The notes: a model not told the origin generated them from the letters alone. 64,000 nucleotides of DNA from Streptomyces sp. NBC_00513 (GCF_041431415.1 NZ_CP107845.1:3410001-3474000); one strand, 5' to 3'. Shown: positions 20,751 to 33,052, numbered from the stretch's first letter. Translations and numbers: made by a program.

Positions 20751-20785
20751 GAAGCCCCCGGAAGGGCGGACCTTCCGGGGGCTTC
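20751..20785 (-). terminator. Terminator of the beta-propeller gene
   Basis: A 15-bp perfect stem (20751-20765 with 20771-20785, loop GCGGA) lies directly after the stop at 20806. Confidence 0.75.
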
Positions 20786-20805
20786 GGGGTGGCGCGGTGG
20801 CGGGA

Positions 20806-22530
20806 TCAGCTCGCGCTGAAGGACACGAACAGGTAGTCCGGGTCGCCGCCGGAGCGCGGCTTGCTCACCGATCGGCGCGAGATGAAGAGCTTCCCGTCGT
20901 GGTAGCGGTACTCGGAGAACTCCGGCGAGAAGTCACCGGTCTCGGCGCGCTGGGTCTCCTTGTCCGCCGGGTTCTCCATGAGGAGGGTTTCCTTCATCGT
21001 CTTGCCGTCGATGCTGACGATCTGGCCGCCCTTGTCGTACGGGGGCTCCTTGTAGGCGATGATGTTCGACCCGTCCATGCGCAGCGGGTACAGCTGGTAC
21101 TTCTCGCCGGCGTCGGCGCGGTCGCTGGTCTGCTTGCCGGTCTCCAGGTCGAAGGAGAGCAGCTCGTTGGTACGGCCGTAGGACGACTGGCCCTGGTGCT
21201 CGTAGGAGGGCAGGTAGATCTTGCCGTTGCCGACGAGCATGCCGGTGCACTTCTCGACCTCGGTGCTGCCGCACTTGCCGGCGAAGTTGCCGGAGTTGAG
21301 CGCGATGCGGGCCTTCAGCTCGCCCTTGGGGTCGACGACGAAGAGGTCGCTGACGCCCGTGGCGTTCTTGGCGGTCTTGCCGACGTCGGCGCCGATGATC
21401 AGGGGCTTCGTGGACACGATGGAGGCCCACTCGATGCCCTCGGAGAGCTTGTACGAGGAGGTGGGCGCGCCGGTGGCCGGGTCGAGGGTCTGGGCGATCA
21501 GGTTCTGTTCGCCGCTGCGGCCGCACTTGCGGATGACGGCGAGGGCCTCGCCGCCCGCGTAGCCGTAGTCGTAGCAGCCTTCGGCGTCGACCTTGGGGGT
21601 CCACAGGGACTTGCCGTCGGCGAGGTTCCAGGCCGCGCCGCCGTTGGTTCCGCCGGCGGCGACGGTCTGGCCGCTGAGGGTGACCTCGTCGAAGGAGGCG
21701 GGCTTGTCGCCGGAGGTGGCGCCCTTGGCGTTACCGGACCACAGGAGCTTGCCCGCGTTCAGGTCGATGACGCCGACCTGGGTGCAGGGCGGGTACTTGC
21801 TCTCCGCCGTCGGCTGGGTGGGCCGGAAGAGGATGGCCGACTTGTTGTCGCTGACGTGGTGGGTGGCGGCGCAGATCTCGCCGGGAAGGGGCACCTCCCA
21901 CTTCTTGCCGCCGTCGACGAGGTTGTAGCCGACGATCTTGCCCACGTCGGACTTGGCGTACGTGGTGTCGGTGATCCAGGAACCCGGGACCTGGACGGTG
22001 TCGGCCGGCTTCGGGCTCGGCAGGTTCAGCAGCACCTTCGACTTGGGGTTGCCGGGCGCCTTCTCCTTGCCGCCGGCGCCGACCGCCGCCTTGTCGTCGC
22101 CCGGGCTCGCGGTCGGGTCGCCCTTCGCGATGGGCGTGGAGCCGCCGTCGTCGCCGGAGACGTACCAGAAGCCGCCGCCGATGATGAGGACGATGGCGAG
22201 CAGGGCCGCACCCACGATCATCAGCTGGTTGCGCTGGTCACGGTTGCCGCCGGGGGCACCGCCGGACGGGGCCGAGGCCGCGTGCATGGGGGCGGTGGGG
22301 TGTCCGAAGGCGGGCGGCGGGGTGCCGGCGCCGGGCTGCTGCGGGTAGCCGTACGAGGGCGCGCCGGGCGGCTGCTGCGGGTAGCCGTACGAAGGCGCGC
22401 CGGGCGGCTGCTGCGGGACCGACGGCGGTGCGGACGGCAGCGGCGGGGTGGAGAACCCGCCGGGCGGGGGGTTCTGCGGGGCGCCGAAGCCGCCGGACGG
22501 CGGCTGACTGGGGGGCGGCGGGGTACTCAT
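20806..22530 (-). CDS. Membrane-anchored PQQ-like beta-propeller protein (paralogue A)
   Basis: 574 residues. The N-terminal 100 residues are cytoplasmic and rich in Pro, Gly and Gln, with a repeated PQQPPGAPSYGY unit. One transmembrane helix follows (LMIVGAALLAIVLIIGG, about residues 103-122). The rest is extracytoplasmic and built from PQQ-like blades (for example GYNLVDGGKKWEVPL, DLNAGKLLWSGN, NLADGKSLWTP). No enzyme motif is visible; such proteins usually act in binding or envelope assembly. It follows paralogue B by 58 bp in the same direction. Confidence 0.8.
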   Translation of the reverse strand: MSTPPPPSQPPSGGFGAPQNPPPGGFSTPPLPSAPPSVPQQPPGAPSYGYPQQPPGAPSYGYPQQPGAGTPPPAFGHPTAPMHAASAPSGGAPGGNRDQRNQLMIVGAALLAIVLIIGGGFWYVSGDDGGSTPIAKGDPTASPGDDKAAVGAGGKEKAPGNPKSKVLLNLPSPKPADTVQVPGSWITDTTYAKSDVGKIVGYNLVDGGKKWEVPLPGEICAATHHVSDNKSAILFRPTQPTAESKYPPCTQVGVIDLNAGKLLWSGNAKGATSGDKPASFDEVTLSGQTVAAGGTNGGAAWNLADGKSLWTPKVDAEGCYDYGYAGGEALAVIRKCGRSGEQNLIAQTLDPATGAPTSSYKLSEGIEWASIVSTKPLIIGADVGKTAKNATGVSDLFVVDPKGELKARIALNSGNFAGKCGSTEVEKCTGMLVGNGKIYLPSYEHQGQSSYGRTNELLSFDLETGKQTSDRADAGEKYQLYPLRMDGSNIIAYKEPPYDKGGQIVSIDGKTMKETLLMENPADKETQRAETGDFSPEFSEYRYHDGKLFISRRSVSKPRSGGDPDYLFVSFSAS

Positions 22531-22588
22531 CGGGTGCCATTGCCTCTCGGTGGGCGGCTCGGTGGGCGGCTCGGTGGGCTGGGCTCGT

Positions 22589-24226
22589 TCACTTGCCGAA
22601 GACCATCAGGAGCTTCTCGTCCTTGCCCTTGGCGAGCAGGTGGGTCACGGAGATGTACAGCCGTCCGTCGACGTAGTCGATCCTCGGCTTGTAGAAGGAG
22701 TTCTCGACGGCGGACGCGGGCCCGGACGGGTTGCGCAGGGTCGCGGCGGGTTCGCCGCCGCCGGCGGGATAGGTGAGGATCTCGCCGCCCTTGTCCTGCT
22801 CCGCGGCGCGGTAGGCGACCAGTTGTCCGTTCACGGCCGTGACGGGGGTGAGGGTCCGCTTGTCGCCGGCCGGGGCGCGCCACTTGACCTTGCCGGTGCC
22901 GAGGTCGAAGGCGACGACTTCGTTGCCCGTGCCGGCGGCCGGGGTGGTCGGCAGGTAGAGGGTGTTGGAGTCGACCACGGCGCCGCGGCACACCTGGATG
23001 GACCCGAAGAGGCCGCCCCCGCACTTGTTGGCGAAACTGCCCTCACCGGAGACGCCGGTGCGCTGCTTGCCGTCGGGTCCGACGACCACGATGCCGCGTT
23101 CCTTCTTGTCCTTGTCGCTGATGTCGAGGACGAGCGGGTCCAGCGAGTAGACGCTGGTCACCTCGTGGTTCTTGGCGAGTCGGTAGTTCCAGGTCGACTT
23201 GCCGGTGACCGGGTCGACGTCGTGGACCTCGACGGTGTGGTCGTCGTCGTAACAGGTCGCGATGGCGATCATCTTGTTGTTGCCGGCGATGTAGCTGCCG
23301 GGTTTGCACCCCTCGGCCTGGGCGCTGCCGAAGAGCTTGTCGCCGGTGCTGACCTTGAAGGCGCTCGCGGTGGTGGACCGGCTGACGCCGACGGTGTCCC
23401 CGGTGATGGACAGGGTGGGGCTGGTCATGATGTCGAAGAGGCCCTCCTTGGGCACCTCCTTCGTCCAGCCCGCCTTGCCCGTCTTGAGGTCGACCAGTCG
23501 CATCTGGTTGCAGGTGGAGCTGTCCGACTCGCCGTCCTTGAACATGACGACGGTCTTGCCGTCGGCGGTGGTGTCGGGGGTGACGCCACACAGCTCGGTG
23601 GGGAAGGACAGCGTCCACTTCTCCTTGCCGTCGGCGACGGCGAAGGCCGTGAGGGACTTCCACACGCTCTTGACGACGGTGTCCCCGACGATCCACTGGC
23701 CTTCGCTGTCGACGCCGGCGCCGGGCCCGTCCACCTTGCTGCTCTTGAGCCAGAGGACCTTGTCCTCGCCCTGCTTGCGGCCGGCGTTGAGGTCTTCCTG
23801 GTCACCGCCGCCGTTGCCGCTGCCGTCGCCCTTGTCCACGGAGGCCGAGGCGGAGGGCTTGGCGTCGGCGGGCGTCGAGGCCTGCGCGACGGGCTTCCCG
23901 GCCTCGTCGTCCCCCTTGCCGAAGGCGAACCAGGCGCCGGTGCCGAGGATGAGCACGCCCGCGACGGACGCGGCGATGACGATCAGCAGCTTCTGCCGGC
24001 GCTGCCCGTCGGGCCCCGCGGGGCCGCCCGGCGGCGGGCCGGGCGGCATGGGCGGCGGGTATCCGTAGCCGGGGTGCGCCTGTTGCTGCGGGACGGTCGG
24101 CGGCTGTTGGGCGTACGGGTTCGCGCCTTGGGGCGGGAACCCGTAGCCGGGCTGCGGCGGGCCGGGGAGGTGTCCGTAACCGGAAGGTGTGGGTGGCTGG
24201 TTCGGCGGCTGGGGCGGCTCGGTCAT
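22589..24226 (-). CDS. Membrane-anchored PQQ-like beta-propeller protein (paralogue B)
   Basis: 545 residues from ATG at 24224-24226. It has the same plan as paralogue A: a Pro/Gly/Tyr/Gln-rich cytoplasmic tail, one membrane helix (KLLIVIAASVAGVLILGTGAW, about residues 79-99), a Ser/Gly/Asp linker, then beta-propeller blades such as FAVADGKEKWTLSFP, DLKTGKAGWTKEVP and DLGTGKVKWRAP. Cys pairs in the propeller suggest extracellular disulfides. The tandem arrangement indicates local duplication. A 12-bp direct repeat (CTCGGTGGGCGG, nearly three copies, 22546-22580) lies around its stop. Confidence 0.8.
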   Translation of the reverse strand: MTEPPQPPNQPPTPSGYGHLPGPPQPGYGFPPQGANPYAQQPPTVPQQQAHPGYGYPPPMPPGPPPGGPAGPDGQRRQKLLIVIAASVAGVLILGTGAWFAFGKGDDEAGKPVAQASTPADAKPSASASVDKGDGSGNGGGDQEDLNAGRKQGEDKVLWLKSSKVDGPGAGVDSEGQWIVGDTVVKSVWKSLTAFAVADGKEKWTLSFPTELCGVTPDTTADGKTVVMFKDGESDSSTCNQMRLVDLKTGKAGWTKEVPKEGLFDIMTSPTLSITGDTVGVSRSTTASAFKVSTGDKLFGSAQAEGCKPGSYIAGNNKMIAIATCYDDDHTVEVHDVDPVTGKSTWNYRLAKNHEVTSVYSLDPLVLDISDKDKKERGIVVVGPDGKQRTGVSGEGSFANKCGGGLFGSIQVCRGAVVDSNTLYLPTTPAAGTGNEVVAFDLGTGKVKWRAPAGDKRTLTPVTAVNGQLVAYRAAEQDKGGEILTYPAGGGEPAATLRNPSGPASAVENSFYKPRIDYVDGRLYISVTHLLAKGKDEKLLMVFGK

Positions 24227-24388
24227 CAGCGCATACCTTCGGCGTCAGGAGGTCAGGGAGGGTGGAGGATGCCCTTTCTATCACTGACACCGTTCTTATG
24301 CCGGGCCGGTCCGGCCCCTGTTCCCAAGGGCGGACCGGCCTGTGACTCGGCCGTTATCGGGCCGGGCGGTGTGGCTGGAAGACGACGA

Positions 24389-26185
<1,797 letters not shown>

Positions 26186-26213
26186 CAGACGCGCTCCAGG
26201 GAAGGGGTGTGGA

Positions 26214-27533
26214 TCAGCCCCTCAGCCTAACCCTCCGGGGGGAGGCGGACCGTTCCACCAGCAGCCACCCGCCGAGCGCCATCGCGATGGCGGCGGGCGC
26301 GGTGACCGGAAGGGCGATCAGGGTGGCGCTGTGGCCCTCCAGCAGACCTCCGAGGCCGGTCGTCGACAGGCCGAGGATCCCGAGGAGGCAGAGGGTGATG
26401 CCGAGGGCGGCGCGGGGCCCGGATCCGGGGCCGGCGCCGCCGCGCACGGGCGCCTCGAAGTGGCGGAAGGCGGCCACGAGCACGCCGGTCAGCGCGGCGG
26501 CGAGGAGCAGCCGGACGGGGACCTGCGCCCACCAGGCGGCGCCGGCGGGCTCGGGGAGCGGGAGACCGAGGCCGATCTGGGCGGCGTACACGGCCAGCAT
26601 GGCGGTGAGGTGCCAGAGGAAGGCGGTCATGGCGATCCCGTTGGCGGCGACGACGCCCCGCCAGACACGGGGCCGGGCCACCCAGGCGGCGGCGGGCCGG
26701 GCGAGGAGCTGCACGGCGCCGACCAGCCACATGCCGTGGCAGAGCAGGGCGAGGGTGGGCGGGGCCATGTTGGACACCTTCTCGCCGGGCATCCCGACCA
26801 TGGAGAGCGGGTACGGCCCGTACGCGACGAGGAGCGCGGCGCCCGCGAGGCCGGCGGCGGCGAGGACGGCGGGGCGGGTGAGTCGCCCGTCGGCGCGCAG
26901 GAAGCCGAGCTGGTGGACGGCGAGCCAGACGAAGGCGAAGTTCAGGAACTCGACGTAGGGGACGCCGAGCGCGAAGCGCAGCACGTCGGTGAGGGCGGCG
27001 GCCCCGGCGAGGCCGGCGAAGGCGGCCCAGCCGCGGCGCTCGTGCAGCCTCAGCAGCGGCGGGGTGAAGGCGACCATGGCGAGGTAGATCCCGATGAACC
27101 ACAGCGGTTGCGTCACCAGGCGCAGCGCGGCGCCGGCGAGCGGCCCGCGGTCGGCGCCGGCGAGCTGCACGACGAGGGCGCAGGCGGTCCACACGCCGAC
27201 GAAGACGAGGGTGGGGCGCAGCAGCCGCTGGAGTCGGGCGCGCAGGAACGCGGCGTAGACCGGGCCGTCCGTCGTGCGGGTGAGGGAACGGTACGAGAGG
27301 GCGTGCGAGAAGCCGCCGACGAAGAAGAACACCGGCATCACCTGGAACGCCCAGGTGAGCGGCTGGAGGGCGGGCACGATCCCGAGCAGGTTCCCCATGC
27401 CGTCGGGGCCGACGGCGGCCATCAGCCAGTGCCCGAGGACCACGGTCGCGAGCGAGGCGACCCGCAACAGGTCGACGTACCGGTCCCGAGTGGCGGGCGT
27501 GGCCGCGGCCATTTCGCTTGCGGTGGCTGTCAT
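26214..27533 (-). CDS. Acyltransferase family 3 membrane protein
   Basis: 439 residues from ATG at 27531-27533. About ten hydrophobic segments are present. The N-terminal DRYVDLLRVASLATVVLGHWLM carries the conserved Arg and His of the acyltransferase-3 family, and QVMPVFFFVGGFSHALSY is the second family signature. Such proteins acetylate or acylate envelope glycans and secondary metabolites. The acceptor is unknown. It is upstream of the ABC-F gene on the same strand. Confidence 0.85.
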   Translation of the reverse strand: MTATASEMAAATPATRDRYVDLLRVASLATVVLGHWLMAAVGPDGMGNLLGIVPALQPLTWAFQVMPVFFFVGGFSHALSYRSLTRTTDGPVYAAFLRARLQRLLRPTLVFVGVWTACALVVQLAGADRGPLAGAALRLVTQPLWFIGIYLAMVAFTPPLLRLHERRGWAAFAGLAGAAALTDVLRFALGVPYVEFLNFAFVWLAVHQLGFLRADGRLTRPAVLAAAGLAGAALLVAYGPYPLSMVGMPGEKVSNMAPPTLALLCHGMWLVGAVQLLARPAAAWVARPRVWRGVVAANGIAMTAFLWHLTAMLAVYAAQIGLGLPLPEPAGAAWWAQVPVRLLLAAALTGVLVAAFRHFEAPVRGGAGPGSGPRAALGITLCLLGILGLSTTGLGGLLEGHSATLIALPVTAPAAIAMALGGWLLVERSASPRRVRLRG

Positions 27534-27599
27534 GGGGCCACGGTCGCCCGCCGCACGGGGGCCCCGACAGAGTGCGGGTACTCATGTCCGGTCTGGGTA

Positions 27600-27646
27600 C
27601 CCGCCCCGCCGGCGGGGCCGGTTCACGGCCGCGCCGGCGGGGCGGG
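27600..27646 (-). terminator. Hairpin after ispE
   Basis: 15-bp arms (27600-27614 with 27632-27646) enclose an inner GGCC/GGCC pairing. It lies right after the ispE stop at 27652 and closes the rpf-ksgA-ispE operon. Confidence 0.65.
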
Positions 27647-27651
27647 ACGGG

Positions 27652-28620
27652 TCAGAGCAGGGTCGCGCCGGGGGCCGGGGAGGAGGCCACGCGGGTGGCG
27701 CGGCAGAGCCCGGAGGCGTCGAGGACGGCGGCGACCTCGGCCGCCGCCTCGGGGTCGCGGACCAGGAACGCCGTCGTGGGCCCGGAGCCGGAGACCAGCG
27801 CGGCGAGCGCCCCGGCCCCGGTGCCCGCGGCGAGGACGGCCGCGAGCCGCGGGCGCAGCGACAGGGCGGCGGGCTGGAGGTCGTTGACCAGGGTGGGGGC
27901 GAGGGCGTCGGGGTCGCCGGAGGCCAGGGCGGCCAGCAGTGCCGGGGACGCCTGGGGGGCGGGGAGGTCGCGGCCGGCGGCGAGCCGGTCGAACTCCCGG
28001 AAGACGGCCGGGGTGGAGAGTCCGCCGTCCGCGACGGCGAAGACCCAGTGGAAGGTGCCGGCGGGGACGGGGGTGAGGATCTCTCCCCGTCCGGTGCCCA
28101 GCGCGGCGCCACCGACCAGGCTGAACGGCACGTCGCTGCCGAGTTCCGCGCAGATGTCGAGGAGTTCGGTCATCGGGGTGTTCAGGCCCCAGAGGGCGTC
28201 GCAGGCCACCAGGGCGGCGGCCCCGTCGGCGCTGCCGCCGGCCATGCCGCCCGCGACGGGGATGTTCTTCGCGATGTGCAGGTGCACGTCGGGGGAGAGC
28301 CCGGCCCGCCGGGCCAGGGTCTCGGCGGCGCGCGCGGCGAGGTTGGTGCGGTCCAGGGGGACCTGGTCGGCGTCGGGTCCCTCGCAGGTCACCTTGGTCC
28401 CCGCGGCCGGGGTCGCGGTGACCTCGTCGTACAGGGACACGGCCAGGAAGACGTTGGCGAGGTCGTGGAAGCCGTCGGGTCGGGCGGCGGCGACCGCCAG
28501 TTGGACGTTGACCTTGGCGGGGACCCGTACGGTGACGGACCGGGCCGCGGAGTCGGTCGCCCGCCCGGTCGGGTACTCGGTCGGGTTCTCGGTCGGGTTC
28601 TCGGTCGCGTGCTCGCTCAC
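27652..28620 (-). CDS. ispE: 4-diphosphocytidyl-2-C-methyl-D-erythritol kinase
   Basis: 322 residues from GTG at 28618-28620, overlapping the ksgA stop by 4 nt (GTGA). It is a GHMP kinase in the MEP isoprenoid pathway. [21 protein letters not shown] and the glycine-rich ATP loop [18 protein letters not shown] are diagnostic, and the late [10 protein letters not shown] is motif 3. The extra N-terminal 25 residues contain an ENPT repeat encoded by a 12-bp tandem repeat, so the true start could be downstream. The overlaps link it to ksgA and rpf. Confidence 0.95.
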   Translation of the reverse strand: MSEHATENPTENPTEYPTGRATDSAARSVTVRVPAKVNVQLAVAAARPDGFHDLANVFLAVSLYDEVTATPAAGTKVTCEGPDADQVPLDRTNLAARAAETLARRAGLSPDVHLHIAKNIPVAGGMAGGSADGAAALVACDALWGLNTPMTELLDICAELGSDVPFSLVGGAALGTGRGEILTPVPAGTFHWVFAVADGGLSTPAVFREFDRLAAGRDLPAPQASPALLAALASGDPDALAPTLVNDLQPAALSLRPRLAAVLAAGTGAGALAALVSGSGPTTAFLVRDPEAAAEVAAVLDASGLCRATRVASSPAPGATLL

Positions 28621-29519
28621 AGTGCGGGCCTCTGCGCGGCGGGCTTGTTCTCGGCGATGGCCGCGAACTCCTCGACCGTCAGGGACTCCCCGCGGGCCTG
28701 CGGGGAGACGCCTGCGGCGACCAGGGCGGCCTCGGCGGCCGCCGCCGAGCCGGCCCAGCCGGCCAGCGCGGCGCGCAGGGTCTTGCGGCGCTGCGCGAAG
28801 GCGGCGTCCACGACGGCGAAGACCTCGGCCTTGGAGGCGGTCGTCTTGATCGGTTCGGCGCGGCGGACCAGCGAGACGAGTCCGGAGTCGACGTTCGGCG
28901 CGGGCCAGAAGACCTTGCGGCCGATGGAGCCCGCGCGCTTGACGTGGGCGTACCAGTTGGCCTTGACGGAGGGCACTCCGTACACCTTGTTGCCGGGCTC
29001 GGCGGCGAGCCGGTCGGCGACCTCCGCCTGCACCATGACGAGGGTCCGCTCGATGGTCGGGAACCGGTCGAGCATGGTCAGCAGCACCGGGACGGCCACG
29101 TTGTAGGGCAGGTTCGCGACGAGCGCGGTCGGCGCCGGGCCGGGCAGCTCGGTGACGAGCATCGCGTCGGAGTGCACGAGGGAGAAGCGGTCCTTGCGGG
29201 CCGGCATCCGTGCCTCGATGGTGGCGGGCAGGGCGGCGGCCAGGATGTCGTCGATCTCGACGGCGACGACCCGGTCGGCGGCCTCCAGCAGCGCGAGCGT
29301 CAGCGAGCCCAGGCCCGGGCCGACCTCCACGACCACGTCGTCGGGCCGCACCTCGGCGGTGCGGACGATCCGACGGACCGTGTTGGCGTCGATGACGAAG
29401 TTCTGACCCTTCTGCTTCGTCGGCCGGACGCCGAGTACGGCGGCCAGCTCCCGGATGTCGGCCGGGCCGAGAAGGGCGTCAGGGGTCGTGCTCTCAGGCT
29501 GCTGCTCTGCGGTGCTCAC
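28617..29519 (-). CDS. ksgA: 16S rRNA (A1518/A1519-N6) dimethyltransferase
   Basis: 300 residues from GTG at 29517-29519, overlapping the rpf stop by 4 nt. The motifs are [13 protein letters not shown] motif [19 protein letters not shown], and the catalytic NLPYN within [11 protein letters not shown]. It dimethylates two adjacent adenines in 16S rRNA helix 45 during small-subunit maturation. It is the middle gene of the rpf-ksgA-ispE operon, a standard actinobacterial order. Confidence 0.96.
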   Translation of the reverse strand: MSTAEQQPESTTPDALLGPADIRELAAVLGVRPTKQKGQNFVIDANTVRRIVRTAEVRPDDVVVEVGPGLGSLTLALLEAADRVVAVEIDDILAAALPATIEARMPARKDRFSLVHSDAMLVTELPGPAPTALVANLPYNVAVPVLLTMLDRFPTIERTLVMVQAEVADRLAAEPGNKVYGVPSVKANWYAHVKRAGSIGRKVFWPAPNVDSGLVSLVRRAEPIKTTASKAEVFAVVDAAFAQRRKTLRAALAGWAGSAAAAEAALVAAGVSPQARGESLTVEEFAAIAENKPAAQRPAL

Positions 29520-31324
29520 CGGTAAAGCCTACGGCCGCAGTGCGGCCACGGAGTCGCCCCCCGCTGCACGTAGAGCTTCTTGGCCCGGTACGTCTGCTCC
29601 GTCCCCGGCGCGTCCTGCGGGCGTCCGCTGCCGCCGAGGGCCTGCCAGGTCCGTACGTCGAACTGGTACAGCCCCCCGTACGTCCCCGACGGGTCGGTGG
29701 CGGCCGGCCGGCCGCCGGACTCGCACTGGGCCAGCGCCCCCCAGTCGAGGCCGTCGGCCCCGGCGACGGAGTCGGGCAGGGCCTTCGTGCCGACCTTCAC
29801 GAGCCGGTTGACGGGTGCGCGGACGATCTCGTCGGCGAGCCGGCGGGGCTTCTGGCGGACCCCGTTGACGATGCGCCGGCCGTAGGTGACCCGGCGCGTC
29901 CCCGGTCGGCCGACCCGTTCGACGACCTCGGTGCCGGCGAACAGGTCGTCGTCCCTGACCCACTCGATCTCGTACGGGATGCGCTCCTCGCGGACCTCGC
30001 GGGTACCGGTGATGCGCAGGACGGTCACGATCTGGCCGTCGCGCGGGAAGGCGGTCGGCGGGACGGAGGTGCTGTCCTGGCCGTGCAGGCTGATGCCGGC
30101 CTGGTCGAGGGCCTCCTGGATGGTGGCGGCGTTGGTGCGGACGGTGGTCTCGCGGCCGTCGGCCAGGAAGGTGACCCCGCGTTCCGTGCGGACGTCGAGG
30201 GTGAGGCCGCTGCGCGGCACGGGGGTGGTGCGGGGGGCGGAGAGGTGGGCGCCCTCGGCGCGGATGCCGAGCTGGCGCAGCGCGCCCTCGACGGTGCGGG
30301 AGGTGGTCCACACCTGGCGGCGTTCCCCGTCGAGGGTCAGGCGCAGGGGCCGCCCGTAGCGGACGACGACGTCCTCGCCGTCGTCGAGGGCGCTGCCGCG
30401 GGCCGGGGCGACGAGGTCGTGGGGGCCGACGCCGAGGCCTTCCGCGGCGAGGAGTTCGTCGACCCCGTCGGCGAAGGTGTGCAGGGACCTCGGGACTCCG
30501 TCGACGGTGAGCCGAACCGATTTGTCTGCGGCGACGAACGCGGTGGTGCCGCCGGCGAGGAAGGCCACGACGAGCGCCTGCGGGACGATCCGCCGCCAGG
30601 TGTCGGCCGCGGTGCCGGTGGAGCGGCGGGACCGGGCGGGCGCCGGCTCCGCGACGGCGGGGACCGGACCCGCGCCCGCCGGACCCGCGCCCGCCGTTCC
30701 CGCGCCCGCCGTTCCCGCGCCCGCCGGGACGGTGGTGGGGAGTGCCCGTCTGCGGCGGCCGGCGGCCGGCTCTCCCGGCGCCTCGGGGGCGGCGACCGAT
30801 CCCCGGCGCCGTCCCGAGCCGGGGAGCACCGGGTTCCCCCGGGTGTCCGGGGCTCCGGTGAACCCCGTCGGGGCGGGTCCGGGCGCGGTGTCCGGGCGGC
30901 GTCGACGTCCCGGGCCCGCGGGTTCCCCGGACGGTGGTTCGTGGGGCGGCCGGAGCGTTTCGGCGCCTCGTTCGCGCCCCCGGGCCCACCCGGGCTCGGG
31001 GGACGTGCGGCGGCGCACCGACCTCGGGGCGGGCACACCCGGCACGGGCGCTCCGGGGAGATCGGCCGCCGCGACCGCGGGCTCCGCCGGGTCCGCGACG
31101 CCGGGGCCCGCGAAGGGCTCGGGCCACGGCGGTTCGGGGTCCCACCGGGTGGCGAACGCGCCTCCCGACGACCCCGACGACGACCCCGATGCCCCCGGCG
31201 GCCCGGGAGGTTCCGGATCCCAGGGCTCCGGTTTCACCCCGGGCCGGATCGGCGGCGCCGGGTACGCCTCCGGGACGGGACCGACGGGACCGCCACGGCG
31301 GTGACTGCCCTGGGTATCGCTCAC
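29516..31324 (-). CDS. Resuscitation-promoting factor, RpfB-like (DUF348-G5-transglycosylase)
   Basis: 602 residues from GTG at 31322-31324 (GGAGCG upstream). The first 240 residues are a Pro/Gly/Arg-rich cytoplasmic region with a short [10 protein letters not shown] repeat near residue 200. A transmembrane helix follows (about 245-264). Outside the membrane come DUF348 domains ([61 protein letters not shown]), then a G5 domain around [20 protein letters not shown]. The C-terminal Rpf transglycosylase domain is [26 protein letters not shown] with catalytic Glu in CESGG. It cleaves peptidoglycan in growth or germination. The N-terminal tail is longer than in most homologues. Confidence 0.92.
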   Translation of the reverse strand: MSDTQGSHRRGGPVGPVPEAYPAPPIRPGVKPEPWDPEPPGPPGASGSSSGSSGGAFATRWDPEPPWPEPFAGPGVADPAEPAVAAADLPGAPVPGVPAPRSVRRRTSPEPGWARGRERGAETLRPPHEPPSGEPAGPGRRRRPDTAPGPAPTGFTGAPDTRGNPVLPGSGRRRGSVAAPEAPGEPAAGRRRRALPTTVPAGAGTAGAGTAGAGPAGAGPVPAVAEPAPARSRRSTGTAADTWRRIVPQALVVAFLAGGTTAFVAADKSVRLTVDGVPRSLHTFADGVDELLAAEGLGVGPHDLVAPARGSALDDGEDVVVRYGRPLRLTLDGERRQVWTTSRTVEGALRQLGIRAEGAHLSAPRTTPVPRSGLTLDVRTERGVTFLADGRETTVRTNAATIQEALDQAGISLHGQDSTSVPPTAFPRDGQIVTVLRITGTREVREERIPYEIEWVRDDDLFAGTEVVERVGRPGTRRVTYGRRIVNGVRQKPRRLADEIVRAPVNRLVKVGTKALPDSVAGADGLDWGALAQCESGGRPAATDPSGTYGGLYQFDVRTWQALGGSGRPQDAPGTEQTYRAKKLYVQRGATPWPHCGRRLYR

Positions 31325-31436
31325 GACGCTCGCTCCACTGGTCCGGCCCCGCTGGTTCGGGCAGGGCACCCTAACGGGAACGACCGTCACACACCAAAGT
31401 CGTTCGGTCACGCAGCGTGTCAGGCGAACGGGTGTG

Positions 31437-32339
31437 TCAGAGCGCGGCGCCGGGGGTCGGCGGGACGTAGTCGAAGGCGCGCGCCGTGTTGGCGGCCAGG
31501 GCGGTCGCCATGGCGTCCTCGTCGAGGCCCCGGACGGCCGCCATGGCCCGCACGGTGAGCGGGATCAGGTACGGGGCGTTGGGTCGGCCGCGGTAGGGCG
31601 CCGGGGTGAGGTACGGGGCGTCGGTCTCCACGAGCACCAGTTCCAGCGGGGCCACGGCGAGGGCCTCGCGCAGCGGGGCGGCGTTCTTGAAGGTGACGGT
31701 GCCGGCGAACGACATGTAGTAGCCGGCGGCGGCGCACTCGCGGGCCATCTCGGCGTCCCCCGAGTAGCAGTGGAAGACGGTGCGTTCGGGCGCGCCCTCC
31801 TCGCGCAGGATGCGCAGCACGTCGGCGTGGGCCTCGCGGTCGTGGATGACCAGGGCCTTGCCCCGCCGCTTGGCGATCTCGATGTGGGCGCGGAAGGAAC
31901 GCTCCTGCGCCGCCGTGCCCTCGGGGCCGGTGCGGAAGAAGTCGAGGCCGGTCTCGCCGACCGCCTTCACGTGGTCGAGCGCCGCGAGGGCCTCGATCTC
32001 GGCGAGCGCCTCGTCGAGGGCGCCGTCGCCGCCGCCGGGCCGGGCTCCCTGCCGGGACCAGCCGTCCGGATCGCCGTGGACGATGCGGGGGGCCTCGTTC
32101 GGGTGGAGGGCGACGGCCGCGTGGACGTTCTCGTACGCGGCGGCGGTCTCGGCGGCCCAGCGCGAGCCCTTCACGTCGCAGCCCACCTGCACGACGGTGG
32201 TCACGCCCACCGAGGCGGCCTTGGCGAGGCCCTCCTCGACGGTGCCCGACTGCATGTCCAGGTGGGTGTGGGAATCGGCGACCGCCACCCGCAGCGGTTC
32301 GGGCGGCGGGGGCGGTGCGTCGTTGGCGGTACGGCTCAT
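31437..32339 (-). CDS. tatD: TatD-family metal-dependent DNase/hydrolase
   Basis: 300 residues from ATG at 32337-32339. Metal-binding motifs are DSHTHLD (residues 22-28), GETGLDFFR, VIHDREAH, FHCYSGD and VETDAPYLTP, complete for the family. TatD proteins have 3'-5' exonuclease activity on DNA/RNA. TAGGAT lies 7 nt before the ATG and no ribosome binding site is seen, suggesting a leaderless mRNA. It precedes the rpf operon on the same strand. Confidence 0.93.
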   Translation of the reverse strand: MSRTANDAPPPPPEPLRVAVADSHTHLDMQSGTVEEGLAKAASVGVTTVVQVGCDVKGSRWAAETAAAYENVHAAVALHPNEAPRIVHGDPDGWSRQGARPGGGDGALDEALAEIEALAALDHVKAVGETGLDFFRTGPEGTAAQERSFRAHIEIAKRRGKALVIHDREAHADVLRILREEGAPERTVFHCYSGDAEMARECAAAGYYMSFAGTVTFKNAAPLREALAVAPLELVLVETDAPYLTPAPYRGRPNAPYLIPLTVRAMAAVRGLDEDAMATALAANTARAFDYVPPTPGAAL

Positions 32340-32399
32340 ACGGCCGATCCTATGACCGGGGCTCCGGGACGCCTCCCCGCGTCCCGTGCGGGGGCGGGC

Positions 32400-32915
32400 T
32401 CAGGACCGGCGCAGCCGCCGCGTCAGCCGGGCCAGCAGTCCGGGGCGCTCCTCCCCGTCGGTCACGGCCACCGGCCCCGGGGCGGCGTGCGCCGGGGGCG
32501 ACTTGCGGGGCTTGGGCGTGCGCGGGGTGTTCGCCCCGGCCGGGACGGGTCCGGCGATGCCGGGCGCGACGGGGTGGTGGTAGAGGCGGTCGAGCGTACC
32601 GAGCACGGACTTGACCTGACCCTCGCGCATGATGCGGACCACGTGGCCGCCGCAGTTCACGCACGTCGGGTTGGAGAGCGGGGACGGGACCCGTTCACCC
32701 TGGACCGTGTAGACGATGACGGGCCGGCCCTCGCCGTCGACGTGGTGTTCTATCTCGTAACCCTGCTCCCAGCCGTACCCGCACTTCATGCAGGCGAACG
32801 AGTACGCCTCGTGCACGGTCTGGACGTTGCGCTTCGAGGGCGCCGGGACGACGGGGGATTCGGCGGTGGCGGCGACGACGGGTCCGGGTACCGGGGTGTC
32901 TGCGATCTCTGTCAT
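32400..32915 (-). CDS. Small zinc-ribbon protein of unknown function
   Basis: 171 residues from ATG at 32913-32915, with AGAGGAG 6 nt upstream. Two Cys pairs (CMKCGYGWEQGYE and CVNCGGHVV) form a zinc ribbon in residues about 43-90. A Pro/Lys/Ala-rich linker and a basic C-terminus (LLARLTRRLRRS) follow. The fold suggests nucleic-acid or protein binding. It lies between tatD and rsmI, all on the minus strand. I do not recognise a specific function. Confidence 0.75.
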   Translation of the reverse strand: MTEIADTPVPGPVVAATAESPVVPAPSKRNVQTVHEAYSFACMKCGYGWEQGYEIEHHVDGEGRPVIVYTVQGERVPSPLSNPTCVNCGGHVVRIMREGQVKSVLGTLDRLYHHPVAPGIAGPVPAGANTPRTPKPRKSPPAHAAPGPVAVTDGEERPGLLARLTRRLRRS

Positions 32916-33052
32916 GCCAGCTCCTCTGTTCCACTGGTGCATAGCCAGTGGACGCCTCTTGAGGCGGGAGCGCATCAGGCCCTGTCGACTGTTGGACGGC
33001 CTTTGGCCGAGTCATGCCCAAAGTGCCCGATGCACGGTCTGAGCTTTGCTTT

